DNA from: an uncultured Bacteroidota bacterium | Lineage (GTDB): Bacteria > Bacteroidota > Bacteroidia > Chitinophagales > Chitinophagaceae | Assembly: GCA_903835005.1 (NCBI GenBank) | Contig: CAILLK010000076.1 | Location: 62,001 to 126,000 of the forward strand | Length of the DNA: 64,000 nucleotides | Direction of reading: 5' to 3' | Shown: positions 18,815 through 28,100 of the stretch, piece after piece | How positions within the stretch are numbered: the first letter of the stretch is position 1 | Layout of the letters: every line of letters starts with the position of its first letter | Program-made: the position numbers and the translations under genes | The notes under the pieces: generated by a model | Databases searched by the model: none | The model's input: only the letters and a program-made list of their open reading frames with translations | Told to the model about the DNA's origin: nothing

Positions 18815-20172
18815 ATGAATTAAAACTATAATTATAAAAAAAACATAATCCTCTTCTCTGCCTTAATACTTTTCAACTGCAGCGCATTTTGCCAGGGAAT
18901 AATGACTACCTGCATTGGCACCGGCATAGCAGGATATAGCGGCGATAATGGCCCGGCAAGCGCCGCTGAGTTATACGGCGGCAACGATATCTGCATGGAC
19001 CCCGCAGGTAATATTTATATTGCTGATGCTGTTAACAATGTAATCAGGCGGGTATCAGTATCTGGCATTATTACCACAATAGCAGGCAATAACATTGCCG
19101 GATATTCGGGTGATGGCGGACAAGCCACCGGCGCACAACTGAAATCACCCGGATATATTTGCCTTGACCCATTTGGGAACTTATACATATCTGAGGGTGG
19201 GCCAATGATAGGTAATCCGGGTAATGCAACGATAAGGAAAGTGACCCCTTCTGGAATCATAAGCACTGTTGCTCATCTTATATGTCCGAAGGGCATTTGC
19301 TCCGATCAATCGGGAAATGTATATGTGGCTGATCAGGAAGCCAATAAAATCTTAAAGATATCAGCAACCGGCACATTATCTACTTATGCAGGTACTGGCT
19401 ATGCCGGGTATACAGGTGATGGTTTTCAGGCTACGGCAGCACAATTGAATGGGCCTATGGCAGTGGGTATTAATGCCGCCGGCGATCTTTTTTTCTCTGA
19501 CCAGATCTATACACCATCGGCAGAGAGTTATATAAGAAAGATCAATGCCGCTACTGGGGTAATTACTACCATTGCAGGCAATGGATCGGGTACAACGGGT
19601 GATGGCGGACCGGCAATTAATGCCGGTCTCGGTTTTATATTCGGTATTTTTATTGATGGCCATGGCGATTTGTATTGTAATGAAGAAAGTTGTGCCAGCC
19701 GCAAAATAGATATGGCCACGGGTATCATCAATCTTGTTGCGGGCGAATATGGTACTGAAGGATATAACGGGGATGGAGGGTCAGCTACAACGGAAGCTCT
19801 GAGATTCCCGGGCGGACTATTTGTTAACCCATGGAACGGCAACCTGTTTATAGCCGATATGGGCAATAACCGCATCAGAAGCGCCACACAACCCGATTAT
19901 GTGCCCACTGCAACCGGGATAAAAAGCATATCAAATACACCTGATCATTTCCTGGTATCCCCTAACCCGTCAAATGGTATCTTCACCTTGAAAACAAATG
20001 CGGCACACGCTTATTTAGTGGTAACTAATGTGCCGGGCCAGGAGGTTTATAGTACACTAACGGATAGCAGAAAGGCACTATCGACCTCAGTAATGAACCA
20101 ACGGGAATCTATTATGTAACGATAAACTGTGACGGATTATCAGAGGTAGAGAAAGTAGTTATCAGCAGATAG
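18815..20172 (+). pseudogene. NHL-repeat T9SS cargo protein with nonsense codon and C-terminal frameshift
   Basis: The main open frame runs 18902-20119 (405 codons) and encodes NHL beta-propeller repeats (units like GYSGDGGQATGAQL) and most of a T9SS sorting domain (FLVSPNPSNGIFTL). Both ends are damaged. Upstream in the same frame lies a signal peptide (NIILFSALILFNCSAFCQ) whose only ATG (18815) is followed by TAA at codon 3 (18821-18823). Near 20071-20076, in an AAAGG run, the frame shifts by one missing base. The next frame completes the sorting domain as TIDLSNEPTGIYYV...EKVVISR and stops at 20170-20172. It is either a recent pseudogene or a product of assembly or base-calling errors. An intact version would be a secreted surface protein like the 25166 gene. 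Confidence 0.8.
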
Positions 20173-20190
20173 AAATTCTTGTGCTTACAA

Positions 20191-20721
20191 TCAGCTTTTA
20201 GCCTTAATCTCAATTTTAACTGTAACTTCATCGCTCATGGTCAGAGATTTGCCACCTACTCCAAAATCGCGCCTGTTGAGTGTAAAAGAACCTTTAATTT
20301 CGGCTTCATCGGCAATCTGGTTAAACTCAAAGGGTATCTCTATTTGTTTGGTTACGCCTTTGATCGTTACATTGAACATACCGGCATAATTATTGCCCTT
20401 TATGTACAGCGACTTCGATTCAACATTAATTGTTTTAAATGAATCGGCATTAAAATAAGTCTCTCCTTTCAGGTGTTCATCTCTTAACCCGATACCGGTT
20501 TTAAGCGTCTTAACCTCAACCCTGGCCTTGAGGCTGGAGGCAGAGAGATGATCGGGGCTGAAAAACAATTCGGCATGGCCGCCCTCAAAAGTCCCGTTCA
20601 CGGTAATTCCTGCATTTTTTATTTTAAATGAGATATCCTGAGTTACCGCATTCCAGTTTTTCTGGGCAGTAACAAAAAACGGCAGGAATAAAAACGAAAA
20701 TACGATTACCAGCTTGTGCAT
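20191..20721 (-). CDS. YceI-family protein, exported
   Basis: A 176-residue protein with a signal peptide (MHKLVIVFSFLFLPFFVTAQ) and a YceI-like lipocalin fold: the motifs GLRDEHLKGETYFNADSFK, MFNVTIKGVTKQIEIPF and RRDFGVGGKSLTMSDEV. YceI proteins bind amphiphilic, often isoprenoid, molecules inside a beta-barrel. This is the most divergent of four YceI genes in 4 kb; its opening (AVTQDISFKIKNAG) replaces the usual DxxHSxxxFxVxH segment. It is the last gene of the minus-strand cluster, 58 bp beyond the FMN reductase stop, and probably shares its transcript. The ligand is unknown. Confidence 0.87.
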   Translation of the reverse strand: MHKLVIVFSFLFLPFFVTAQKNWNAVTQDISFKIKNAGITVNGTFEGGHAELFFSPDHLSASSLKARVEVKTLKTGIGLRDEHLKGETYFNADSFKTINVESKSLYIKGNNYAGMFNVTIKGVTKQIEIPFEFNQIADEAEIKGSFTLNRRDFGVGGKSLTMSDEVTVKIEIKAKS

Positions 20722-20779
20722 ATGTAGTAAAGTTGACTCATTTTAACCGGCTATTGAAATAACGAAGGCAAGTGTTTTG

Positions 20780-21340
20780 TTAATTCTTCATGCGTTTAGC
20801 AGCTTCAATGCACCACAGCAACTCAGCAATAAAAGCATGTGCTCTCTTTACTATGCCAGTTTTGTCTTTAGGGTTGCCCAGCTCATCAAAAGCTTCAGGG
20901 GCGCTGGGAACAGGAAACATAGCCGGAACGGTCCATGCCCTTATTTTCCATAAGGTAAACTGCAGTGATGTAATAACCTGCGTGCCGCCGAAGATACCAT
21001 CTGAAACTGTGGAAATAGCCACTGGCTTACGGTGCCATTCGGCATATAGCAGGTCGACCACATTTTTAAGACTTGCAGGGTAGCCGCCATTGTATTCCGG
21101 AGTCACAATCAGCACGCCATCGGCAGCCTTGATCCTTTCTGCAAAATCGGTTACCTGCGGAGATGGGTTAGGCTCAAAATGAAGCCGCTCATTAAAAACC
21201 GGAAACTGGTATTCATTCAGATCCAGAATTTCAGCAGTTCCGGAGTCAGATTCTTCAATGAATCGTTTGAAAAATAAAGCTACCCTGTGGCTGTTCCGTC
21301 CCCGGCGAACGCTGGCAGAGATAATGGCAATGTGTGGCAT
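20780..21340 (-). CDS. NADPH-dependent FMN reductase family protein
   Basis: From the ATG at 21338-21340 (MPHIAIISASVRRGRNS) the protein is 186 residues with the flavodoxin-like FMN-binding loop (SVRRGRNSHRVA) and the family motif TPEYNGGYPASLKNVVD. Such proteins bind FMN and reduce flavins, quinones or azo compounds with NAD(P)H in the cytoplasm. A methionine seven codons upstream is in frame, but it lies within the terminator hairpin of the preceding YceI gene, so 21340 is preferred. Its position inside a YceI/DsbA cluster suggests a redox role, perhaps on quinones; that is inference. Confidence 0.88.
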   Translation of the reverse strand: MPHIAIISASVRRGRNSHRVALFFKRFIEESDSGTAEILDLNEYQFPVFNERLHFEPNPSPQVTDFAERIKAADGVLIVTPEYNGGYPASLKNVVDLLYAEWHRKPVAISTVSDGIFGGTQVITSLQFTLWKIRAWTVPAMFPVPSAPEAFDELGNPKDKTGIVKRAHAFIAELLWCIEAAKRMKN

Positions 21341-21346
21341 AAGCTC

Positions 21347-21388
21347 CAAATAAAAATGCAATAACTTTCCTGAAGTAAAGTTATTGCA
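21347..21388 (-). terminator. Rho-independent terminator inside the YceI cluster
   Basis: A perfect 12-bp inverted repeat, TGCAATAACTTT (21357-21368) against AAAGTTATTGCA (21377-21388), is followed on the minus strand by TTTTTATTT. It lies just after the stop of the 21426 YceI gene and splits the cluster into two transcription units. Confidence 0.75.
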
Positions 21389-21425
21389 TTCAAATTGAAT
21401 TATTAATTCTTATTCAGGTCAGCAA

Positions 21426-21971
21426 TTATGCTGCAGTTTCAATCACCTGTGTAAATTCCACATTAGCGCTGAAGGTTACTTCTTCACCCAGCAGAATTGC
21501 ACCTGTTTCAGAAACCATACCAAAGCTAACGCCGAAATCCTTACGGTTTACTTTACCTGAAACGGCAAAACCCACGCGGTTGTGGCCCCATGGATCAACA
21601 ATCATGCCACCGTATTCCACATTTACAGTGATTGATTTGCTCACGCCGCGCATAGTGAGTGTACCGGTCATCTGGTAGTGCTCCCCTTCCACCTTTGTAA
21701 GGCCTGCGGCATCAAAAATGATCTGAGGATGATTTTCGGCATCAAAGAAATCACCGGTTTTGAGGTGACCATCACGCTGCTCGTTGTTAGTGCTGATGGA
21801 ATCAACTTCAGCAGTGAAATGTACCTTGGCAGTAGTGACGTTATCTCCATCAGTTTCAGCAGTAGCACTGAATGATTTAAACTGGCCGGAAACATTAGAA
21901 ACTACCAGGTGCCTTACTTTAAAATGCAATTCGGAGTGTGCGGCGTCCAGCGCCCATTTGATTGTTGACAT
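21426..21971 (-). CDS. YceI-family protein, predicted cytoplasmic
   Basis: A 181-residue YceI domain protein with the canonical WALDAAHSELHFKVRHLVVS start, the central NNEQRDGHLKTGDFFDAENHP motif and the C-terminal RKDFGVSFG motif. It has no signal peptide, unlike the other three YceI genes here, so it should stay in the cytoplasm. Such soluble YceI proteins are common, but their ligands are mostly unknown. It lies 25 bp after the DsbA/FrnE-like gene and is followed by a clear terminator (21357-21388), marking the end of the first transcription unit of the cluster. Confidence 0.92.
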   Translation of the reverse strand: MSTIKWALDAAHSELHFKVRHLVVSNVSGQFKSFSATAETDGDNVTTAKVHFTAEVDSISTNNEQRDGHLKTGDFFDAENHPQIIFDAAGLTKVEGEHYQMTGTLTMRGVSKSITVNVEYGGMIVDPWGHNRVGFAVSGKVNRKDFGVSFGMVSETGAILLGEEVTFSANVEFTQVIETAA

Positions 21972-21996
21972 TGTTTGTTTTTTTATAGATGATTAA

Positions 21997-22704
21997 TTAG
22001 TTTTTAATTTCACAGGTCCCGCCGGGCGAACAAATATCGCCATCAGAGGTTACCAGAGTATTACTTTTCTCACATTCTGCCCAGGCCTGTTTCAACCCGT
22101 CGCTGAAAACCGCTGCATGTTGAGCGCCTGATATGGCATACTTATTATCAAAGACAAAGAAGGGGACTCCGTTGATACCAAGCTGCCGAGCCGTTTCAAT
22201 GTCGTCCTTTACTTCAGCAGAATACAAATCAGAATTCAGCATTTCGCCTGTTTCAATAACTCGTAATCCAATCTCAATTCCGATCTGCATTAATGTATTA
22301 TGGTCGCTGATATTTTTTCCATCTGTGAAATAGGCTTTCAGCAAAGCTTCCTTGGCTGCGTCTCCAAGGCCATGGGTTGCTGCAAGATGTATGAGCCTGT
22401 GTGCATCAAAAGAATTGGCTATAATTGCTTTGTCGAAATTATAAACAAGGCCATCGGCCTGTGCGTTTCTGGTCATCTGCTCATGCAACTGCACCGACCG
22501 GTCAATGCTCATTCCTTTGCGTTCGGCAAGGTATTGATGTATGTTCTTGCCGGGCTGAGCGGTCATATCAGGGTCCAGCTGAAAACTGTGCCATGTTATC
22601 TCCACATCAGCTTTATGCTCAAAACCACTCAAAGCATGCTCCAGCCTGCGCTTGCCTATGTAGCAAAACGGGCACATTATATCCGACCAGATGTCTATTT
22701 TCAT
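21997..22704 (-). CDS. DsbA-family oxidoreductase (FrnE-like)
   Basis: A 235-residue thioredoxin-fold protein with the CxxC motif CPFC at residues 11-14 (DIMCPFCYIGKRRLE) and the FrnE-type sequence INGVPFFVFDNKYAISGAQ with the cis-proline. There is no signal peptide. FrnE/2-hydroxychromene isomerase-related DsbA proteins are thought to act as cytoplasmic thiol oxidoreductases in stress response. A second CxxxxxC pair at the C-terminus (GDICSPGGTCEIKN) could be an additional redox pair. The start overlaps the stop of the membrane-protein gene upstream by 4 bp (ATGA), so the two are translationally coupled. Confidence 0.9.
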   Translation of the reverse strand: MKIDIWSDIMCPFCYIGKRRLEHALSGFEHKADVEITWHSFQLDPDMTAQPGKNIHQYLAERKGMSIDRSVQLHEQMTRNAQADGLVYNFDKAIIANSFDAHRLIHLAATHGLGDAAKEALLKAYFTDGKNISDHNTLMQIGIEIGLRVIETGEMLNSDLYSAEVKDDIETARQLGINGVPFFVFDNKYAISGAQHAAVFSDGLKQAWAECEKSNTLVTSDGDICSPGGTCEIKN

Positions 22705-23105
22705 ACTGCCGGATTATTGGTGTTAAAAAATAAAGGCCTCAAAGTGAGCCATGCCAGAGCCGGGAAGAAATGCATAGGTATTACCAGTCCGGGAAATAAT
22801 TCAGGAGAAGTAGTATCTAATGGCAATTTAGCAGCAAAAGCGCCCACAATAGTGGCAAATGAAAGGATGACAAACAGGAAATTGAAAACAATTTCCGTTT
22901 TGTTTTTCAGCCATTTATTGAGCAACCAATAACCCAGAGCTGCGATAAGGCACCCAACCACACAGGAAATTACTATACCAACCGGTTTGGCAATTTTAGA
23001 GAAATCGACACCCAATGAGGTTGAATATACTTTCTGGTAAATAAGGCTGGCAATGCCTGCCAGTATGCCCGAAACAACACCCAGTAACAATAACCGTTTC
23101 AACAT
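22701..23105 (-). CDS. Small four-helix membrane protein, unknown function
   Basis: A 134-residue protein with four predicted membrane helices (LLLLGVVSGILAGIASLIY; VGIVISCVVGCLIAALGYWLL; NFLFVILSFATIVGAFAA; and a C-terminal PGLVIPMHFFPALAWLTL). No named family was recognised. It overlaps the DsbA/FrnE-like gene by 4 bp and follows the exported YceI gene by 21 bp. This resembles the association of YceI with small membrane proteins in other bacteria (for example the cytochrome b561/YceJ partner of YceI in E. coli), but this protein lacks obvious paired haem-ligand histidines. Confidence 0.75.
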   Translation of the reverse strand: MLKRLLLLGVVSGILAGIASLIYQKVYSTSLGVDFSKIAKPVGIVISCVVGCLIAALGYWLLNKWLKNKTEIVFNFLFVILSFATIVGAFAAKLPLDTTSPELFPGLVIPMHFFPALAWLTLRPLFFNTNNPAV

Positions 23106-23126
23106 AAATGTGGTTTTTATGGTTAA

Positions 23127-23669
23127 TTATTTTTTTACAACAGGTACTTTAATATCCAACTTGATTTGTTCGTCAACCTCTCCGCCTGGTTTACCCAAAT
23201 GAAAATCGGCCCGGCTTACAGAGAACTTACTTGTGAATATACCACCGGAACCGCTGGCCTGAAAACTGAATGGCAGGGTTACTTCTTTCTTCACACCATG
23301 AATATCCATGTCGCCGGTAACCTGGTATGTGGCGCCGTTTTTCACTATTTTCTTTGAAGTGAAATGAATAGCAGGATACTTTGCCGCATCGAGCCATTCT
23401 GCGCTTTTGAGATGGTTGTTCATCAGACCGTTGCCGGTATTTACTGATGCCACATCAATTGTAAGATCAATATGGGAAGCTGCCGGGCTTTGCTCATCAA
23501 ACACTATGGTACCTTTAAGTGTTTTGAAAATTCCTCCTACCTCACCACCACCTGTAAAAGTGATGTTGTATTTGTCGGAGATCTGATAATTTACGGGAGC
23601 GGCAAAAGCGGACACTGCTGCCAGTAACAGCAGTGTCGCTAATGTTAAAATGTTGCGGTTCATATACAT
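23127..23669 (-). CDS. YceI-family protein, exported
   Basis: A 180-residue protein with a signal peptide (ILTLATLLLLAAVSAFAAPV) and the YceI fold: NTGNGLMNNHLKSAEWLDAAKYP, MDIHGVKKEVTLPF and SRADFHLGKPGGEVD. It is predicted to be periplasmic. It shares its layout with the next gene upstream (3 bp gap), so the two are almost certainly co-translated tandem duplicates. The likely function is binding of a hydrophobic or isoprenoid ligand. Confidence 0.92.
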   Translation of the reverse strand: MYMNRNILTLATLLLLAAVSAFAAPVNYQISDKYNITFTGGGEVGGIFKTLKGTIVFDEQSPAASHIDLTIDVASVNTGNGLMNNHLKSAEWLDAAKYPAIHFTSKKIVKNGATYQVTGDMDIHGVKKEVTLPFSFQASGSGGIFTSKFSVSRADFHLGKPGGEVDEQIKLDIKVPVVKK

Positions 23670-23672
23670 TGA

Positions 23673-24242
23673 TTAGTCTTTGCTGAATTCAGTATTTGCA
23701 GTAATGGTAACTACTTCGCTGAGCATTGCATCAGGCATAGAAGCGCCGATACCAAAATCCGAACGCTTTACACTTCCTGTAAGGTGGAAACCAGCCATTT
23801 CTTTTTTGCTCATCGGGTTGGTAGTTGTGCCCACCAGTGTAGCAGTAAGGGTTACCGGTTTTGTAACACCATGCATAGTCAGCTCTCCGGTAACCTTGTA
23901 GTTTTTACCACTTTCTTTTTTGAAAGATGTGCTCTTGAAGCTCACCTTGGTATTCTTTTCTGCGTCAAAAAAATCAGCGCTTTTCAGGTGCTTGTCGCGG
24001 GCTTCTACGCCGGTGTTAATACTGTTAGTTTCAGCCGAAAATTCAATTTCAGCGCCCGAAAAATCAGGTTTAGCACTACTGATCTTGCCTTCGAATGAGG
24101 TGAAAGCGCCATCAATTTCATTGATACCGAGATGGGTGATACCAAATCCGATACGGGAATGCGCTTTGTCGATAGACCATGACTGAGCGAAAGTGTTTGC
24201 CGATAAAAACATTGCGGCTGCGATAACTGTTACTTTTTTCAT
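23673..24242 (-). CDS. YceI-family protein, exported
   Basis: A 189-residue protein with a signal peptide (MKKVTVIAAAMFLSANTFAQ) and a canonical YceI domain: WSIDKAHSRIGFGITHLGI, NTGVEARDKHLKSADFFDAEKN, TMHGVTKPVTLT, RSDFGIGASMPDAMLSEVV. It is predicted to be periplasmic. It is the first YceI gene after the TetR regulator (56 bp gap) and is separated by 3 bp from the next YceI gene, consistent with one operon under the regulator. Confidence 0.93.
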   Translation of the reverse strand: MKKVTVIAAAMFLSANTFAQSWSIDKAHSRIGFGITHLGINEIDGAFTSFEGKISSAKPDFSGAEIEFSAETNSINTGVEARDKHLKSADFFDAEKNTKVSFKSTSFKKESGKNYKVTGELTMHGVTKPVTLTATLVGTTTNPMSKKEMAGFHLTGSVKRSDFGIGASMPDAMLSEVVTITANTEFSKD

Positions 24243-24298
24243 TTTTTTGGTTTTTAACTTGTTTTTTTGGTTATGAAAATCTTTGATGTTATAAACTG

Positions 24299-24916
24299 TT
24301 ATTCAATAAGTCCTTTTACAAACCCCTTGATAAAATCCTTAAGTATGGCTTTATTAAAATCGACCTGAGACATACCGAGGTGAGAAACCTCGGGCGACAT
24401 CAGATTAATAGATACCAGGCCATGAATCATGGACCAGAAGGAATGTACCTTGAGCCAGGTATCAGAGCCGGCATTATTGCCATTTTTAATTATCTCTTCA
24501 ATTGTAGTATGAATGACGCCTATAAATGCCATCAGCTCCGGAACGGAATTAAGGCTTTCGCATGTAGGCATTCCAAGGCCATACATGAGCTGATAATATT
24601 CTTTATTGTTAAATGCAAAATCCCAATAGGCAAATGTGATCGCTTCTAATTGTAAAACGGGGTTAGCGTGTGTATTTTTAGCCTCGCTCAGTTTATCGCC
24701 AAGTAATTTAAAACCCTGCCTGTTGAATTCTGAAAGAATGGCCTCTTTGTTTTCGAAATGATCGTATACAACCGGTACACTATATTCTATGGCATCGGCA
24801 ATTTTACGGATACTCAGGTTTTGCCAGCCTTCCTCATTTACCAGATGCCAGGAAGCCTGAAGGATACTATCCCTCACTTCCTTTCTCTGTCTTTCTTTCC
24901 GCTCAACAATACCCAT
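24299..24916 (-). CDS. TetR/AcrR-family transcriptional regulator
   Basis: A 205-residue protein with an N-terminal TetR helix-turn-helix (ILQASWHLVNEEGWQNLSIRKIADAI, then YSVPVVYDHFENKEAIL) and an all-helical ligand-binding C-terminal half. TetR proteins usually repress neighbouring genes until a small hydrophobic ligand binds. It is the promoter-proximal gene of the minus-strand YceI cluster, so it most likely controls the cluster and itself. That fits a cluster responding to a lipophilic molecule. The operator is not identified; the 56-bp gap to the first YceI gene contains no obvious palindrome. Confidence 0.92.
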   Translation of the reverse strand: MGIVERKERQRKEVRDSILQASWHLVNEEGWQNLSIRKIADAIEYSVPVVYDHFENKEAILSEFNRQGFKLLGDKLSEAKNTHANPVLQLEAITFAYWDFAFNNKEYYQLMYGLGMPTCESLNSVPELMAFIGVIHTTIEEIIKNGNNAGSDTWLKVHSFWSMIHGLVSINLMSPEVSHLGMSQVDFNKAILKDFIKGFVKGLIE

Positions 24917-24950
24917 TTTTAGTTGCTATTATTTTTCCTAACAGCGTTAG

Positions 24951-24978
24951 CAAAGGTAAGACGGTTTATAATTCAAAA
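24951..24978 (-). promoter_or_regulatory. Promoter of the TetR/YceI cluster
   Basis: On the minus strand TTTTG (24974-24978) precedes TACCTTTG (24951-24958) with a spacer of about 15 bp, matching the Bacteroidota -33/-7 pattern. It lies 35 bp ahead of the TetR start codon. Confidence 0.55.
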
Positions 24979-25165
24979 TGCATGTTTGTACATTTATTTT
25001 ATTTATAGAGGGATTTGTTTTGATTATAAGGATTAAATCCCGGATAAAAAACAGCATAAATATTTTTATATTTTGTAGAATTATTTCGCCATGTTATTAA
25101 AAATGATTAGCTTTGAATAGTCAGGATAAAAGTACAATTGTTACAAAACCTACTCTATTCCTCTT

Positions 25166-28100
25166 ATGGCTAAGAGATATTTTACTTATTTGATATTCAT
25201 ATTGGCCAGTCTGAATGGCCTTTGGGCAAACGGGCAGATCATCAACACAATTGCCGGCATCAGTGGAGGCGGACTGAGCGGCGACACCGGCCCAGCCTAC
25301 CTTGCCGAATTATTTTATCCGGTAGGGGTAGCAATGGATCACTCCGGCAACCTGCTTATTGCCGATGCTGCCAACAGGAGAATTCGCAGAATTAATACAG
25401 CAACAGATATCATTAATACAATAGCAGGATCAGGATGCGGGTTCGGTTGTGTTGGGTTTGGCGGCGACGGCGGGCAAGCAACATCTGCTGAACTTTATTA
25501 CCCGAACGGCATAGTATTGGATACAAGCGGAAATATGTATATTCCTGATTATGGCAATTTCCGCATCCGCAAAATAAATACATCAGGAATTATTAAAACC
25601 ATAGCCGGAAATGGATCTGGCACCGGCGCTTTCGGGTTCGGGGTGCCGGCAACATCTGTGAGCATTAATTTTGCCAATGTAGCTGTTGATAAAGCAGGCA
25701 ATGTCTACTTCGGCGATGGTTATTATTTTTCAAAAGTAGACCCTACAGGTTATGTTACTTATTTTACAGGTTCCGGTATATTGGGTTTCAGCGGTGATGG
25801 CGGACCCGCCACAGCAGCCAATCTGAATGGCAACGGCTATATAGCCCTTGATACTGCCGGAAATTTCTATATTGATGACTATTATAATTACCGGGTAAGA
25901 AAAGTAAGCCCGTCGGGTATAATCACTACAGTGGCAGGAAATGGTTCACCCGGATACACAGGTGACGGAGGCCTTGCCACCAATGCCAGCATGAATCCGG
26001 TTTGCATATCTGTAGATAAAACAGGCAACCTCTATATATCAGACACAACCAACGCATGCGTGCGTAAAGTGGACCTTTTTGGCAACGTAACCACGCTTGC
26101 CGGCACCGGAACTGAAGGGTACAGCGGCGATGGCGGGCCGGCTACCCTGGCAAAACTCTACAAGCCCTGGGGCGTAACCGTTGATAATTTTGGTGATATT
26201 TTTATTGCAGACGGAACCAATAACAGGATTCGTAAAATCAGTTTTGGCAATCATCCTCCCCGTTTTGTTAACGGTCATAGCCAAAGCATGACCGTATGCG
26301 AATATTCCATTCATGATTCCATCAATTCATTACTGCCAATTTATGATTCTGATATAGCGCAGGCAGAGACCTGGAGTGCGGTAACGCTGCCAACTCACGG
26401 AACCCTGGCAGCAAGTTGCCTTGGCTTGTCGACGGGAGCGATCATATCGCCAACGGGATTATATTATAGTCCGACAACCGGATATACCGGTCCGGATTCA
26501 TTTAAGATACAAATAACGGATGGGTTGCAATCGGATACCACAACAATACATATTACTGTAAACCTGGCACCCGGGACGATTACCGGACCATCCTCCTCCT
26601 GTTCAGGAATGTCATTTGCAGTTGCAGATACGTTCAGTACAGGTACCTGGACCAGCAGTAATTCAAGTATAGCAGCGGTAGGTTATTTCAGCGGGTTGGT
26701 GTTTGGTACAGGTTCAGGTGTAGTTACCCTAACTTACACGCCCGGCACAGGATGTTTCAATACAAAGACGATAACTATAAACCCAGTACCCACTGCAATA
26801 ACTGCCCCGGCAGGTGTATGTGCAGGCAGTTCAGCAACCTTCACCGATGGGGTATCGGGCGGCACATGGACCAGCACCAATACCAGTATTGCGATGGTCA
26901 ATTCGACCACAGGATTGGTTACAGGAATTAATCCCGGCCCTGATTCCATTATCTATTCCACGTCTCCGGGATGTTCGGTAGGTATCCTGACAAGTGTAGA
27001 ACCATTGCCTTCAGTTATTACCGGCCCGTCGCAGGTTTGCCCTGCTTCTACCCTCACATTAAGCGATGGTACACCCTCCGGATACTGGTATAGCAGCAAT
27101 CTGGGCCTGGCATCCGTTGGCCTGGGAACAGGGATTGTAACCGGGGTTGCAGCCGGAACAGTATCCATTAGTTATTCGGTAACCACGCTTGTCACCTGCA
27201 CCATAACCAAGACAGTAACGGTTAATCCAAACCCGGGCCCCATTTCCGGCAATGCTCATTTATGCGCGGGTAGCCTTGAGACCCTTACTGATGGCGGGGG
27301 CGGAAACTGGATCAGCAGTGCACCTGCTGTAGCCACCATAGGTTCATCTTCAGGTATTGTTTCCGCTTTAGCCCCTGTTACTACAGTTATTACTTATTCG
27401 TTGCCTACAGGTTGCAATACCTCTATTGTTTTAACGGTTAATCCGTTACCGTCAGCCATATCGGGTCCGGATGTAATCTGTTCGTCGAGTGCAGTAACCC
27501 TTACAGATGCCGGCGGAGGAACCTGGGCCAGCAGTAATACAACAGTTGCTTCCTTTTCAGGGTCAGGCGTATTATATGGTGCGTCTACCGGCACTGCCAC
27601 AGTTACTTACACATTGAGCACCGGCTGCACCACAACTATGCCTGTAACTGTTGCACCTGTACCTCCAGCTATCGTTGGCACTACGTCGTTATGTGTGGGC
27701 GCTACGACGATTCTGGCAGACAGTATTTCCGGCGGTACCTGGAGCAGTTTCACCCCGTCGGTAGCAACAATTAATCCAGCATCCGGCACTGTTACAGCAC
27801 TTTCTTTCGGAACCACTAATATCACCTATACCACCGGCCTGGGATGTACAGTGTATGAATCTTTTGCAGTAAACCCTTTGCCTGCAGCCTTTCTGGTATC
27901 GGGCGGAGGAAGTTTGTGTGCAGGAGGCACTGGTCTTGATATCGGGCTTAGCGGATCCTCTCATTCCTGCCACTACCAGCTGTTCAACAGTGGCGCACCA
28001 GGCCCTACTCTTGCCGGACTGGGTACTGGCGGAGCTCTTGATTTCGGGCTGCAAACGGCTGCCGGTATTTATACTGTTACTGCAACAAATACTGGCACGG

